Positions 36,605-48,996 of a stretch of 64,000 nt of DNA are shown in pieces (within the stretch, counting starts at the first letter, position 1; every line of letters begins with the position of its first letter). This DNA comes from Gordius sp. MW1 (lineage: Eukaryota; Nematomorpha; Gordioida; Gordea; Gordiidae): assembly GCA_964036665.1 (NCBI GenBank), contig OZ038528.1, positions 11,104,501 through 11,168,500 of the forward strand, read 5' to 3'. The notes under the pieces are model-generated. The model searched no databases and was not told the origin of the DNA. It saw nothing but the letters and a program-made list of their open reading frames with translations. A program made the position numbers and the translations under genes.

Positions 36605-39600
36605 AAAATTTTGAACCGTATTCATCCGATGAAAGTTGTCGTTTTCAGACGTGGTTTCCATGATAAAAAGTAAAAATTTATCAGAATCAGAAAATTATTA
36701 CTTTGAAATCATGATCGCATAGTGCATTTTTGAAAAATTAAGCACTCACGTTGCGATACAACAAACTAATCGCAACAATAAAACGTTGTCTTTTGTCAAA
36801 ATGATAATTCTCGCAGCTTAAAACCTCTTTTCGGAAGTCAATCGAGGATAATAGGATTCTCAAATTGGCCTACTTTTATATATTTTTTCATGCTCTTTCA
36901 CATAGAATCAAAAAAAAATATTTTTACCTCAAAATTTTTCACATATTTTTCTTTGAACCGTATTCATCCGATGAAAGTTGTCGATTTCAGACGTGGTTTC
37001 CTTGATAAAAAGTAAAAATTTATCAGAATCAGAAAACTATTACTTTGAAATCATGATCGCATAGTGCATTTTTGAAAATTAAGCACTCATGTTGCGATAC
37101 AACAAACTAATCGCAAAAATAAAACGTTGTCTTTTGTCAAAATGATAGTTCTCGCAGCTTAAAACCTCTTTTCGGAAGTCAATCGAGGATAATAGGATTC
37201 TCAAATTGGCCTACTTTTAAATATTTTTTCATGCTCTTTCACATAGAATCGAAAAAAATAAATATTTTTACCTCAAAATTTTTCACATATTTTTCTTTGA
37301 GTATTCATCCGATGAAAGTTGTCGTTTTCCGACGTGGTTTCCATGATAAAAAGTAAAAATTTATCAGAATCAAAAAACTATTACTTTGAAATCATGATCG
37401 CATAATGCATTTTTGAAAAATTAAGCACTTACGTTGCGATACAACAAACTAATCGCAACAATAAAACGTTGTCTTTTGTCAAAATGATAGTTCTCGCAGC
37501 TTAAAACCTCTTTTCAGAAGTCAATAGAGGATAATAAGATTCTCAAATTGGCCTACTTTTATATATTTTTTCATGCTCTTTCACATAGAATCGAAAAAAA
37601 TAAATATTTTTACCTCAAAATTTTTCACATATTTTTCTTTGAACCGTATTCATCCGATGAAAGTTGTCGTTTTCCGACGTGGTTTCCATGATAAAAAGTA
37701 AAAATTTATCAGAATCAAAAAACTATTACTTTGAAATCATGATCGCATAGTGCATTTTGGATAAATTAAGCACTCACGTTGCGATACAACAAACTAATCG
37801 CAACAATAAAACGTTGTCTTTTGTCAAAATGATAGTTCTCGCAGCTTAAAACCTCTTTTCGGAAGTCAATCGATGATAATAGGATTCTTAAATTGGCCTA
37901 CTTTTATATATTTTTTCATGCTCTTTCACATAGAATCAAAAAAAAAATATTTTTACCTCAAAATTTTTCACATATTTTTCTTTGAACCGTATTCATCCGA
38001 TGAAAGTTGTCGTTTTCAGACGTGGTTTCCTTGATAAAAAGTAAAAATTTATCAGAATCAGAAAACTATTACTTTGAAATCATGATCGCATAGTGCATTT
38101 TTGAAAAATTAAGCACTCACGTTGCGATACAACAAACTAATCGCAACAATAAAACGTTGTCTTTTGTCAAAATGATAGTTCTCGCAGCTTAAAACCTCTT
38201 TTCGGAAGTCAATCGAGGATAATAGGATTTTCAAATTGGCTTACTTTTATATATTTTTTCATGCTCTTTCACATAGAATCGAAAAAAAAAAAAATATTTT
38301 TACCTCAAAATTTTTCACATATTTTTCTTTGAACCGTATTCATCCGAAGAAAGTTGTCGTTTTCAGACGTGGTTTCCATGATAAAAAGTAAAAATTAATC
38401 AGTTTCAGAAAACTATTACTTTGAAATCATGATCGCATAGTACATTTTTGAAAAATGTAGCAGTCACGTTGCGATACAACAAACTAATCGCAAAAATAAA
38501 ACGTTGTCTTTTGTCAAAATGATAGTTCTCGCAGCTTAAAACCTCTTTTCGGAAGTCAATCGAGGATAATAGGATTCTCAAATTGGCTTACTTTTATATA
38601 TTTTTTTATGCTCTTTCACATAGAATCGAAAAAAATAAATATTTTCACCTTAAAATTTTGAACCGTATTCATCCGATGAAAGTTGTCGTTTTCAGACGTG
38701 GTTTCCATGATAAAAAGTAAAAATTTATCAGAATCAAAAAACTATTACTTTGAAATCATGATCGCATAGTGCATTTTTGAAAAATTAAGCACTTACGTTG
38801 CGATACAACAAACTAATCGCAACAATAAAACGTTGTCTTTTGTCAAAATGATAGTTCTCGCAGCTTAAAACCTCTTTTCAGAAGTCAATAGAGGATAATA
38901 AGATTCTCAAATTGGCCTACTTTTATATATTTTTTCATGCTCTTTCACATAGAATCGAAAAAAATAAATATTTTCACCTCAAAATTTTTCACCTATTTTT
39001 CTTTGAACCGTATTCATCCGATGAAAGTTGTCGTTTTCCGACGTGGTTTCCATGATAAAAAGTAAAAATTTATCAGAATCAAAAAACTATTACTTTGAAA
39101 TCATGATCGCATAGTGCATTTTTGAAAAATTAAGCACTCACGTTGCGATACAACAAACTAATCGCAACAATAAAACGTTGTCTTCTGTCAAAATGATAGT
39201 TCTCGCAGCTTAAAACCTCTTTTCGGAAGTCAATCGATGATAATAGGATTCTTAAATTGGCCTACTTTTATATATTTTTTCATGCTCTTTCACAAAGAAT
39301 CAAAAAAAAATATTTTTACCTCAAAATTTTTCACATATTTTTCTTTGAACCGTTTTCATCCGATGAAAGTTGTCGTTTTCAGACGTGGTTTCCTTGATAA
39401 AAAGTAAAAATTTATCAGAATCAGAAAACTATTACTTTGAAATCATGATCGCATAGTGCATTTTTGAAAAATTAAGCACTCACGTTGCGATACAACAAAC
39501 TAATCGCAACAATAAAACGTTGTCTTTTGTCAAAATGATAGTTCTCGCAGCTTAAAACCTCTTTTCGGAAGTCAATCGAGGATAATAGGATTTTCAAATT

Positions 39601-41199
39601 GGCTTACTTTTATATATTTTTTCATGCTCTCTCACATAGAATCGAAAAAAAAAATATTTTTACCTCAAAATTTTTCACATATTTTTCTTTGAACCGTATT
39701 CATCCGAAGAAAGTTGTCGTTTTCAGACGTGGTTTCCATGATAAAAAGTAAAAATTTATCAGAATCAGAAAACTATTACTTTGAAATCATGATCGCATAG
39801 TGCATTTTTGAAAAATTAAGCACTCACGTTGCGATACAACAAACTAATCGCAAAAATAAAACGTTGTCTTTTGTCAAAATGATAGTTCTCGCAGCTTAAA
39901 ACCTCTTTTCGGAAGTCAATCGAGGATAATAGGATTCTCAAATTGGCTTACTTTTATATATTTTTTTATGCTCTTTCACATAGAATCGAAAAAAATAAAT
40001 ATTTTTACCTTAAAATTTTGAACCGTATTCATCCGATGAAAGTTGTCGTTTTCAGACGTGGTTTCCATGATAAAAAGTAAAAATTAATCAGAATCAGAAA
40101 ACTATTACTTTGAAATCATGATCGCATAGTGCATTTTTGAAAAATTAAGCACTCACGTTGCGATACAACAAACTAATCGCAACAATAAAACGTTGTCTTT
40201 TGTCAAAATGATAATTCTCGCAGCTTAAAACCTCTTTTCGGAAGTCAATCGAGGATAATAGGATTCTCAAATTGGCCTACTTTTATATATTTTTTCATGC
40301 TCTTTCACATAGAATTAAAAAAAAATATTTTTACCTCAAAATTTTTCACATATTTTTCTTTGAACCGTATTCATCCGATGAAAGTTGTCGTTTTCAGACG
40401 TGGTTTCCTTGATAAAAAGTAAAAATTTATCAGAATCAGAAAACTATTACTTTGAAATCATGATCGCATAGTGCATTTTTAAAAAATTAAGCACTCACGT
40501 TGCGATACAACAAACTAATCGCAACAATAAAACGTTGTCTTTTGTCAAAATGATAGTTCTCGCAGCTTAAAACCTCTTTTCGGAAGTCAATAGAGGATAA
40601 TAGGATTTTCAAATTGGCTTACTTTTATATATTTTTTCATGCTCTTTCACATAGAATCGAAAAAAAAAAATATTTTTACCTCAAAATTTTTCACATATTT
40701 TTCTTTGAACCGTATTCATCCGAAGAAAGTTGTCGTTTTCAGACGTGGTTTCCATGATAAAAAGTAAAAATTTATCAGAATCAGAAAACTATTACTTTGA
40801 AATCATGATCGCATAGTGCATTTTTGAAAAATTAAGCACTCACGTTGCGATACAACAAACTAATCGCAAAAATAAAACGTTGTCTTTTGTCAAAATGATA
40901 GTTCTCGCTGCTTAAAACCTCTTTTCGGAAGTCAATCGAGGATAATAGGATTCTCAAATTGGCTTACTTTTATATCTTTTTTTATGCTCTTTCACATAGA
41001 ATCGAAAAAAATAAATATTTTTACCTTAAAATTTTGAACCGTATTCATCCGATGAAAGTTGTCGTTTTCAGACGTGGTTTCCATGATAAAAAGTAAAAAT
41101 TTATCAGAATCAAAAAACTATTACTTTGAAATCATGATCGCATAGTGCATTTTTGAAGAATTAAGCACTCACGTTGCGATACAACAAACTAATCGCAAA
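36105..41199 (+). repeat. 15-monomer higher-order unit, copy 1 (5,095 bp)
   Basis: Rare marks in order: TATTTATTTATG, GTCGATTTCAG, TTTGAGTATTC (shortened), CATTTTGGATAAATT, ATTAATCAGTTTCAG with AAAAATGTAGCAGTC, TTCACCTATTT, CTTCTGTC, CACAAAGAATC, GCTCTCTCAC, GAATTAAAA, CGCTGCTT, GAAGAATTAAG. The second copy repeats these at a constant offset, apart from the few differences listed under copy 2. Within the unit, M111-M114 and M115-M118 form an older 4-mer of about 1,360 bp. Confidence 0.92.
37441..40164 (+). repeat. Older 4-mer (about 1,360 bp) twice within the 15-mer
   Basis: M111-M114 (37441-38804) and M115-M118 (38805-40164) share the order AGAGG/TTTTCCGACG, CGATG/TTCCTTG, TTTTCAAATT/GAAG, then CGCAAAAAT with the 329-bp class. 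They differ at many sites, so this layer predates the 15-mer duplication. Confidence 0.7.
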
Positions 41200-44100
41200 A
41201 ATAAAACGTTGTCTTTTGTCAAAATGATAGTTCTCGCAGCTTAAAACCTCTTTTCGGAAGTCAATCGAGGATAATAGGATTCTCAAATTGGCTTACTTTT
41301 ATATATTTTTTCATGCTCTTTCACATAGAATCGAAAAAAAAATATTTTTACCTCAAAATTTTTCACATATTTTTCTTTGAACCGTATTCATCCGAAGAAA
41401 GTTGTCGTTTTCAGACGTCGTTTCCATGATAAAAAGTAAAAATTTATCAGAATCAGAAAACTATTACTTTGAAATCATGATCGCATAGTGCATTTTTGAA
41501 AAATTAAGCACTCACGTTGCGATACAACAAACTAATCGCAAAAATAAAACGTTGTCTTTTGTCAAAATGATAGTTCTCGCAGCTTAAAACCTCTTTTCGG
41601 AAGTCAATCGAGGATAATAGGATTCTCAAATTGGCTTACTTTTATATATTTTTTTATGCTCTTTCACATAGAATCGAAAAAAATAAATATTTTTACCTTA
41701 AAATTTTGAACCGTATTCATCCGATGAAAGTTGTCGTTTTCAGACGTGGTTTCCATGATAAAAAGTAAAAATTTATCAGAATCAGAAAATTATTACTTTG
41801 AAATCATGATCGCATAGTGCATTTTTGAAAAATTAAGCACTCACGTTGCGATACAACAAACTAATCGCAACAATAAAACGTTGTCTTTTGTCAAAATGAT
41901 AATTCTCGCAGCTTAAAACCTCTTTTCGGAAGTCAATCGAGGATAATAGGATTCTCAAATTGGCCTACTTTTATATATTTTTTCATGCTCTTTCACATAG
42001 AATCAAAAAAAAATATTTTTACCTCAAAATTTTTCACATATTTTTCTTTGAACCGTATTCATCCGATGAAAGTTGTCGATTTCAGACGTGGTTTCCTTGA
42101 TAAAAAGTAAAAATTTATCAGAATCAGAAAACTATTACTTTGAAATCATGATCGCATAGTGCATTTTTGAAAATTAAGCACTCACGTTGCGATACAACAA
42201 ACTAATCGCAAAAATAAAACGTTGTCTTTTGTCAAAATGATAGTTCTCGCAGCTTAAAACCTCTTTTCGGAAGTCAATCGAGGATAATAGGATTCTCAAA
42301 TTGGCCTACTTTTAAATATTTTTTCATGCTCTTTCACATAGAATCGAAAAAAATAAATATTTTTACCTCAAAATTTTTCACATATTTTTCTTTGAGTATT
42401 CATCCGATGAAAGTTGTCGTTTTCCGACGTGGTTTCCATGATAAAAAGTAAAAATTTATCAGAATCAAAAAACTATTACTTTGAAATCATGATCGCATAA
42501 TGCATTTTTGAAAAATTAAGCACTTACGTTGCGATACAACAAACTAATCGCAACAATAAAACGTTGTCTTTTGTCAAAATGATAGTTCTCGCAGCTTAAA
42601 ACCTCTTTTCAGAAGTCAATAGAGGATAATAAGATTCTCAAATTGGCCTACTTTTATATATTTTTTCATGCTCTTTCACATAGAATCGAAAAAAATAAAT
42701 ATTTTTACCTCAAAATTTTTCACATATTTTTCTTTGAACCGTATTCATCCGATGAAAGTTGTCGTTTTCCGACGTGGTTTCCATGATAAAAAGTAAAAAT
42801 TTATCAGAATCAAAAAACTATTACTTTGAAATCATGATCGCATAGTGCATTTTGGATAAATTAAGCACTCACGTTGCGATACAACAAACTAATCGCAACA
42901 ATAAAACGTTGTCTTTTGTCAAAATGATAGTTCTCGCAGCTTAAAACCTCTTTTCGGAAGTCAATCGATGATAATAGGATTCTTAAATTGGCCTACTTTT
43001 ATATATTTTTTCATGCTCTTTCACATAGAATCAAAAAAAAAATATTTTTACCTCAAAATTTTTCACATATTTTTCTTTGAACCGTATTCATCCGATGAAA
43101 GTTGTCGTTTTCAGACGTGGTTTCCTTGATAAAAAGTAAAAATTTATCAGAATCAGAAAACTATTACTTTGAAATCATGATCGCATAGTGCATTTTTGAA
43201 AAATTAAGCACTCACGTTGCGATACAACAAACTAATCGCAACAATAAAACGTTGTCTTTTGTCAAAATGATAGTTCTCGCAGCTTAAAACCTCTTTTCGG
43301 AAGTCAATCGAGGATAATAGGATTTTCAAATTGGCTTACTTTTATATATTTTTTCATGCTCTTTCACATAGAATCGAAAAAAAAAAAAATATTTTTACCT
43401 CAAAATTTTTCACATATTTTTCTTTGAACCGTATTCATCCGAAGAAAGTTGTCGTTTTCAGACGTGGTTTCCATGATAAAAAGTAAAAATTAATCAGTTT
43501 CAGAAAACTATTACTTTGAAATCATGATCGCATAGTACATTTTTGAAAAATGTAGCAGTCACGTTGCGATACAACAAACTAATCGCAAAAATAAAACGTT
43601 GTCTTTTGTCAAAATGATAGTTCTCGCAGCTTAAAACCTCTTTTCGGAAGTCAATCGAGGATAATAGGATTCTCAAATTGGCTTACTTTTATATATTTTT
43701 TTATGCTCTTTCACATAGAATCGAAAAAAATAAATATTTTCACCTTAAAATTTTGAACCGTATTCATCCGATGAAAGTTGTCGTTTTCAGACGTGGTTTC
43801 CATGATAAAAAGTAAAAATTTATCAGAATCAAAAAACTATTACTTTGAAATCATGATCGCATAGTGCATTTTTGAAAAATTAAGCACTTACGTTGCGATA
43901 CAACAAACTAATCGCAACAATAAAACGTTGTCTTTTGTCAAAATGATAGTTCTCGCAGCTTAAAACCTCTTTTCAGAAGTCAATAGAGGATAATAAGATT
44001 CTCAAATTGGCCTACTTTTATATATTTTTTCATGCTCTTTCACATAGAATCGAAAAAAATAAATATTTTCACCTCAAAATTTTTCACCTATTTTTCTTTG

Positions 44101-46295
44101 AACCGTATTCATCCGATGAAAGTTGTCGTTTTCCGACGTGGTTTCCATGATAAAAAGTAAAAATTTATCAGAATCAAAAAACTATTACTTTGAAATCATG
44201 ATCGCATAGTGCATTTTTGAAAAATTAAGCACTCACGTTGCGATACAACAAACTAATCGCAACAATAAAACGTTGTCTTCTGTCAAAATGATAGTTCTCG
44301 CAGCTTAAAACCTCTTTTCGGAAGTCAATCGATGATAATAGGATTCTTAAATTGGCCTACTTTTATATATTTTTTCATGCTCTTTCACAAAGAATCAAAA
44401 AAAAATATTTTTACCTCAAAATTTTTCACATATTTTTCTTTGAACCGTTTTCATCCGATGAAAGTTGTCGTTTTCAGACGTGGTTTCCTTGATAAAAAGT
44501 AAAAATTTATCAGAATCAGAAAACTATTACTTTGAAATCATGATCGCATAGTGCATTTTTGAAAAATTAAGCACTCACGTTGCGATACAACAAACTAATC
44601 GCAACAATAAAACGTTGTCTTTTGTCAAAATGATAGTTCTCGCAGCTTAAAACCTCTTTTCGGAAGTCAATCGAGGATAATAGGATTTTCAAATTGGCTT
44701 ACTTTTATATATTTTTTCATGCTCTCTCACATAGAATCGAAAAAAAAAATATTTTTACCTCAAAATTTTTCACATATTTTTCTTTGAACCGTATTCATCC
44801 GAAGAAAGTTGTCGTTTTCAGACGTGGTTTCCATGATAAAAAGTAAAAATTTATCAGAATCAGAAAACTATTACTTTGAAATCATGATCGCATAGTGCAT
44901 TTTTGAAAAATTAAGCACTCACGTTGCGATACAACAAACTAATCGCAAAAATAAAACGTTGTCTTTTGTCAAAATGATAGTTCTCGCAGCTTAAAACCTC
45001 TTTTCGGAAGTCAATCGAGGATAATAGGATTCTCAAATTGGCTTACTTTTATATATTTTTTTATGCTCTTTCACATAGAATCGAAAAAAATAAATATTTT
45101 TACCTTAAAATTTTGAACCGTATTCATCCGATGAAAGTTGTCGTTTTCAGACGTGGTTTCCATGATAAAAAGTAAAAATTAATCAGAATCAGAAAACTAT
45201 TACTTTGAAATCATGATCGCATAGTGCATTTTTGAAAAATTAAGCACTCACGTTGCGATACAACAAACTAATCGCAACAATAAAACGTTGTCTTTTGTCA
45301 AAATGATAATTCTCGCAGCTTAAAACCTCTTTTCGGAAGTCAATCGAGGATAATAGGATTCTCAAATTGGCCTACTTTTATATATTTTTTCATGCTCTTT
45401 CACATAGAATTAAAAAAAAAATATTTTTACCTCAAAATTTTTCACATATTTTTCTTTGAACCGTATTCATCCGATGAAAGTTGTCGTTTTCAGACGTGGT
45501 TTCCTTGATAAAAAGTAAAAATTTATCAGAATCAGAAAACTATTACTTTGAAATCATGATCGCATAGTGCATTTTTAAAAAATTAAGCACTCACGTTGCG
45601 ATACAACAAACTAATCGCAACAATAAAACGTTGTCTTTTGTCAAAATGATAGTTCTCGCAGCTTAAAACCTCTTTTCGGAAGTCAATAGAGGATAATAGG
45701 ATTTTCAAATTGGCTTACTTTTATATATTTTTTCATGCTCTTTCACATAGAATCGAAAAAAAAAAATATTTTTACCTCAAAATTTTTCACATATTTTTCT
45801 TTGAACCGTATTCATCCGAAGAAAGTTGTCGTTTTCAGACGTGGTTTCCATGATAAAAAGTAAAAATTTATCAGAATCAGAAAACTATTACTTTGAAATC
45901 ATGATCGCATAGTGCATTTTTGAAAAATTAAGCACTCACGTTGCGATACAACAAACTAATCGCAAAAATAAAACGTTGTCTTTTGTCAAAATGATAGTTC
46001 TCGCTGCTTAAAACCTCTTTTCGGAAGTCAATCGAGGATAATAGGATTCTCAAATTGGCTTACTTTTATATCTTTTTTTATGCTCTTTCACATAGAATCG
46101 AAAAAAATAAATATTTTTACCTTAAAATTTTGAACCGTATTCATCCGATGAAAGTTGTCGTTTTCAGACGTGGTTTCCATGATAAAAAGTAAAAATTTAT
46201 CAGAATCAAAAAACTATTACTTTGAAATCATGATCGCATAGTGCATTTTTGAAGAATTAAGCACTCACGTTGCGATACAACAAACTAATCGCAAA
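41200..46295 (+). repeat. 15-monomer higher-order unit, copy 2 (5,096 bp)
   Basis: Offset from copy 1 is 5,095 bp, becoming 5,096 after an extra A in the run near 45412. Differences I noticed: TATTTATTT (36557) against TATTTTTTT, CACTCATG (37090) against CACTCACG, and that A-run length. The match continues to 46407, where TTTTTTCATG and TTTTTTTATG diverge. This implies about 99.9% identity over 5.1 kb. Confidence 0.92.
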
Positions 46296-47850
46296 AATAA
46301 AACGTTGTCTTTTGTCAAAATGATAGTTCTCGCAGCTTAAAACCTCTTTTCGGAAGTCAATCGAGGATAATAGGATTCTCAAATTGGCTTACTTTTATAT
46401 ATTTTTTTATGCTCTTTCACATAGAATCGAAAAAAATAAATATTTCTACCTTAAAATTTTGAACCGTATTCATCCGATGAAAGTTGTCGTTTTCAGACGT
46501 GGTTTCCATGATAAAAAGTAAAAATTTATCAGAATCAGAAAACTATTACTTTGAAATCATGATCGCATAGTGCATTTTTGAAAAATTAAGCACTCACGCT
46601 GCGATACAACAAACTAATCGCAACAATAAAACGTTGTCTTTTGTCAAAATGATAATTCTCGCAGCTTAAAACCTCTTTTCGGAAGTCAATCGAGGATAAT
46701 AGGATTCTCAAATTGGCCTACTTTTATATATTTTTTCATGCTCTTTCACATAGAATCTAAAAAAATATTTTTACCTCAAAATTTTTCACATATTTTTTTT
46801 TGAACCGTATTCATCCGATGAAAGTTGTCGTTTTCAGACGTGGTTTCCTTGATAAAAAGTAAAAATTTATCAGAATCAGAAAACTATTACTTTGAAATCA
46901 TGATCGCATAGTGCATTTTTGAAAATTAAGCACTCACGTTGCGATACAACAAACTAATCGCAACAATAAAACGTTGTCTTTTGTCAAAATGATAGTTCTC
47001 GCAGCTTAAAACCTCTTTTCGGAAGTCAATCGAGGATAATAGGATTCTCAAATTGGCTTACTTTTATATATTTTTTCATGCTCTTTCACATAGAATCGAA
47101 AAAAAAAATATTTTTACCTCAAAATTGTTCACATATTTTTCTTTGGACCGTATTCATCCGAAGAAAGTTGTCGTTTTCAGACGTGGTTTCCATGATAAAA
47201 AGTAAAAATTTATCAGAATCAGAAAACTATTACTTTGAAATCATGATCGCATAGTGCATTTTTGAAAAATTAAGCACTCACGTTGCGATACAACAAACTA
47301 ATCGCAACAATAAAACGTTGTCTTTTGTCAAAATGATAGTCCTCGCAGCTTAAAACCTCTTTTCGGAAGTCAATCGAGGATAATAGGATTCTCAAATTGG
47401 CTTACTTTTATATATTTTTTCATGCTCTTTAGCATAGAATCGAAAAAAAAATATTTTTACCTCAAAATTTTTCACATATTTTTCTTTGAACCGTATTCAT
47501 CCGAAGAAAGTTGTCGTTTTCAGACGTGGTTTCCATGATAAAAAGTAAAAATTTATCAGAATCAGAAAACTATTACTTTGAAATCATGATCGCATAGTGC
47601 ATTTTTGAAAAATTAAGCACTCACGTTGCGATACAACAAACTAATCGCAAAAATAAAACGTTGTCTTTTGTCAAAATGATAGTTCTCGCAGCTTAAAACC
47701 TCTTTTCGGAAGTCAATAGAGGATAATAGGATTCTCAAATTGGCCTACTTTTATATATTTTTTCATGCTCTTTCACATAGAATCGAAAAAAATAAATATT
47801 TTTACCTCAAAATTTTTCACATATTTTTCTTTCAACCGTATTCATCCGAT

Positions 47851-48996
47851 GAAAGTTGTCGTTTTCAGACGTGGTTTCCATGATAAAAAGTAAAAATTTA
47901 TCAGAATCAGAAAACTATTACTTTGAAATCATGATCGCATAGTGCATTTTTGAAAAAGTAAGCAGTTACGTTGCGATACAACAAACTAATCGCAACAATA
48001 AAACGTTGTCTTTTGTCAAAATGATAGTTCTCGCAGCTTAAAACCTCTTTTCGGAAGTCAATCGAGGATAATAGGATTCTCAAATTGGCTTACTTTTATA
48101 TATTTTTTTATGCTCTTTCACATAGAATCGAAAAAAATAAATATTTTTACCTTAAAATTTTGAACCGTATTCATCCGATGAAAGTTGTCGTTTTCAGACG
48201 TGGTTTCCATGATAAAAAGTAAAAATTTATCAGAATCAGAAAACTATTACTTTGAAATCATGATCGCATAGTGCATTTTTGAAAAATTAAGCACTCACGT
48301 TGCGATACAACAAACTAATCGCAACAATAAAACGTTGTCTTTTGTCAAAATGATAGTTCTCGCAGCTTAAAACCTCTTTTCGGAAGTCAATCGAGGTTAA
48401 TAGGATTCTCAAATTGGCCTACTTTTATATATTTTTTCATGCTCTTTCACATAGAATTAAAAAAAATATTTTTACCTCAAAATTTTTCACATATTTTTCT
48501 TTAACCCGTATTCATCCGATGAAAGTTGTCGTTTTCAGACGTGGTTTCCTTGATAAAAAGTAAAAATTTATCAGAATCAGAAAACTATTACTTTGAAATC
48601 ATGATCGCATAGTGCATTTTTGAAAAATTAAGCACTCACGTTGCGATACAACAAACCAATCGCAACAATAAAACGTTGTCTTTTGTCAAAATGATAGTTC
48701 TCGCAGCTTAAAACCTCTTTTCGGAAGTCAATCGAGGAAATAGGATTCTCAAATTGGCTTACTTTTATATATTTTTTTATGCTCTTTCACATAGAATCGA
48801 AAAAAATAAATATTTTTACCTTAAAATTTTGAACCGTATTCATCCGATGAAAGTTGTCGTTTTCAGACGTGGTTTCCATGATAAAAAGTAAAAATTTATC
48901 AGAATCAGAAAACTATTACTTTGAAATCATGATCGCATAGTGCATTTTTGAAAAATTAAGCACTCACGTTGCGATACAACAAACTAATCGCAACAA
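47851..48996 (+). repeat. 1,146-bp block copied 14.6 kb away
   Basis: Matches 62477-63622 at a constant offset of 14,626 bp (43 monomers). Shared rare marks are AAAAAGTAAGCAGTTACG, TTTAACCCG, ACAAACCAATCGC and CGAGGAAATAGG. One difference seen: CGAGGTTAATAGG against CGAGGATAATAGG. Confidence 0.85.

Larger units (their letters stand above)
36086..46276 (+). repeat. Array region 6: M107-M136, duplicated 15-mer
   Basis: Monomer starts: 36086, 36429, 36758, 37099, 37441, 37786, 38129, 38476, 38805, 39150, 39492, 39836, 40165, 40507, 40852, 41181, 41524, 41853, 42194, 42536, 42881, 43224, 43571, 43900, 44245, 44587, 44931, 45260, 45603, 45948. The whole region is two tandem copies of one 15-monomer unit. 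No gene is present. Confidence 0.93.

Noticed and set aside
36105..46407. Treating the two 15-mers as proof of concerted evolution
   Set aside because: The duplication is real in the sequence given, but near-identical tandem units are also a common assembly error, so it is reported as needing long-read support.
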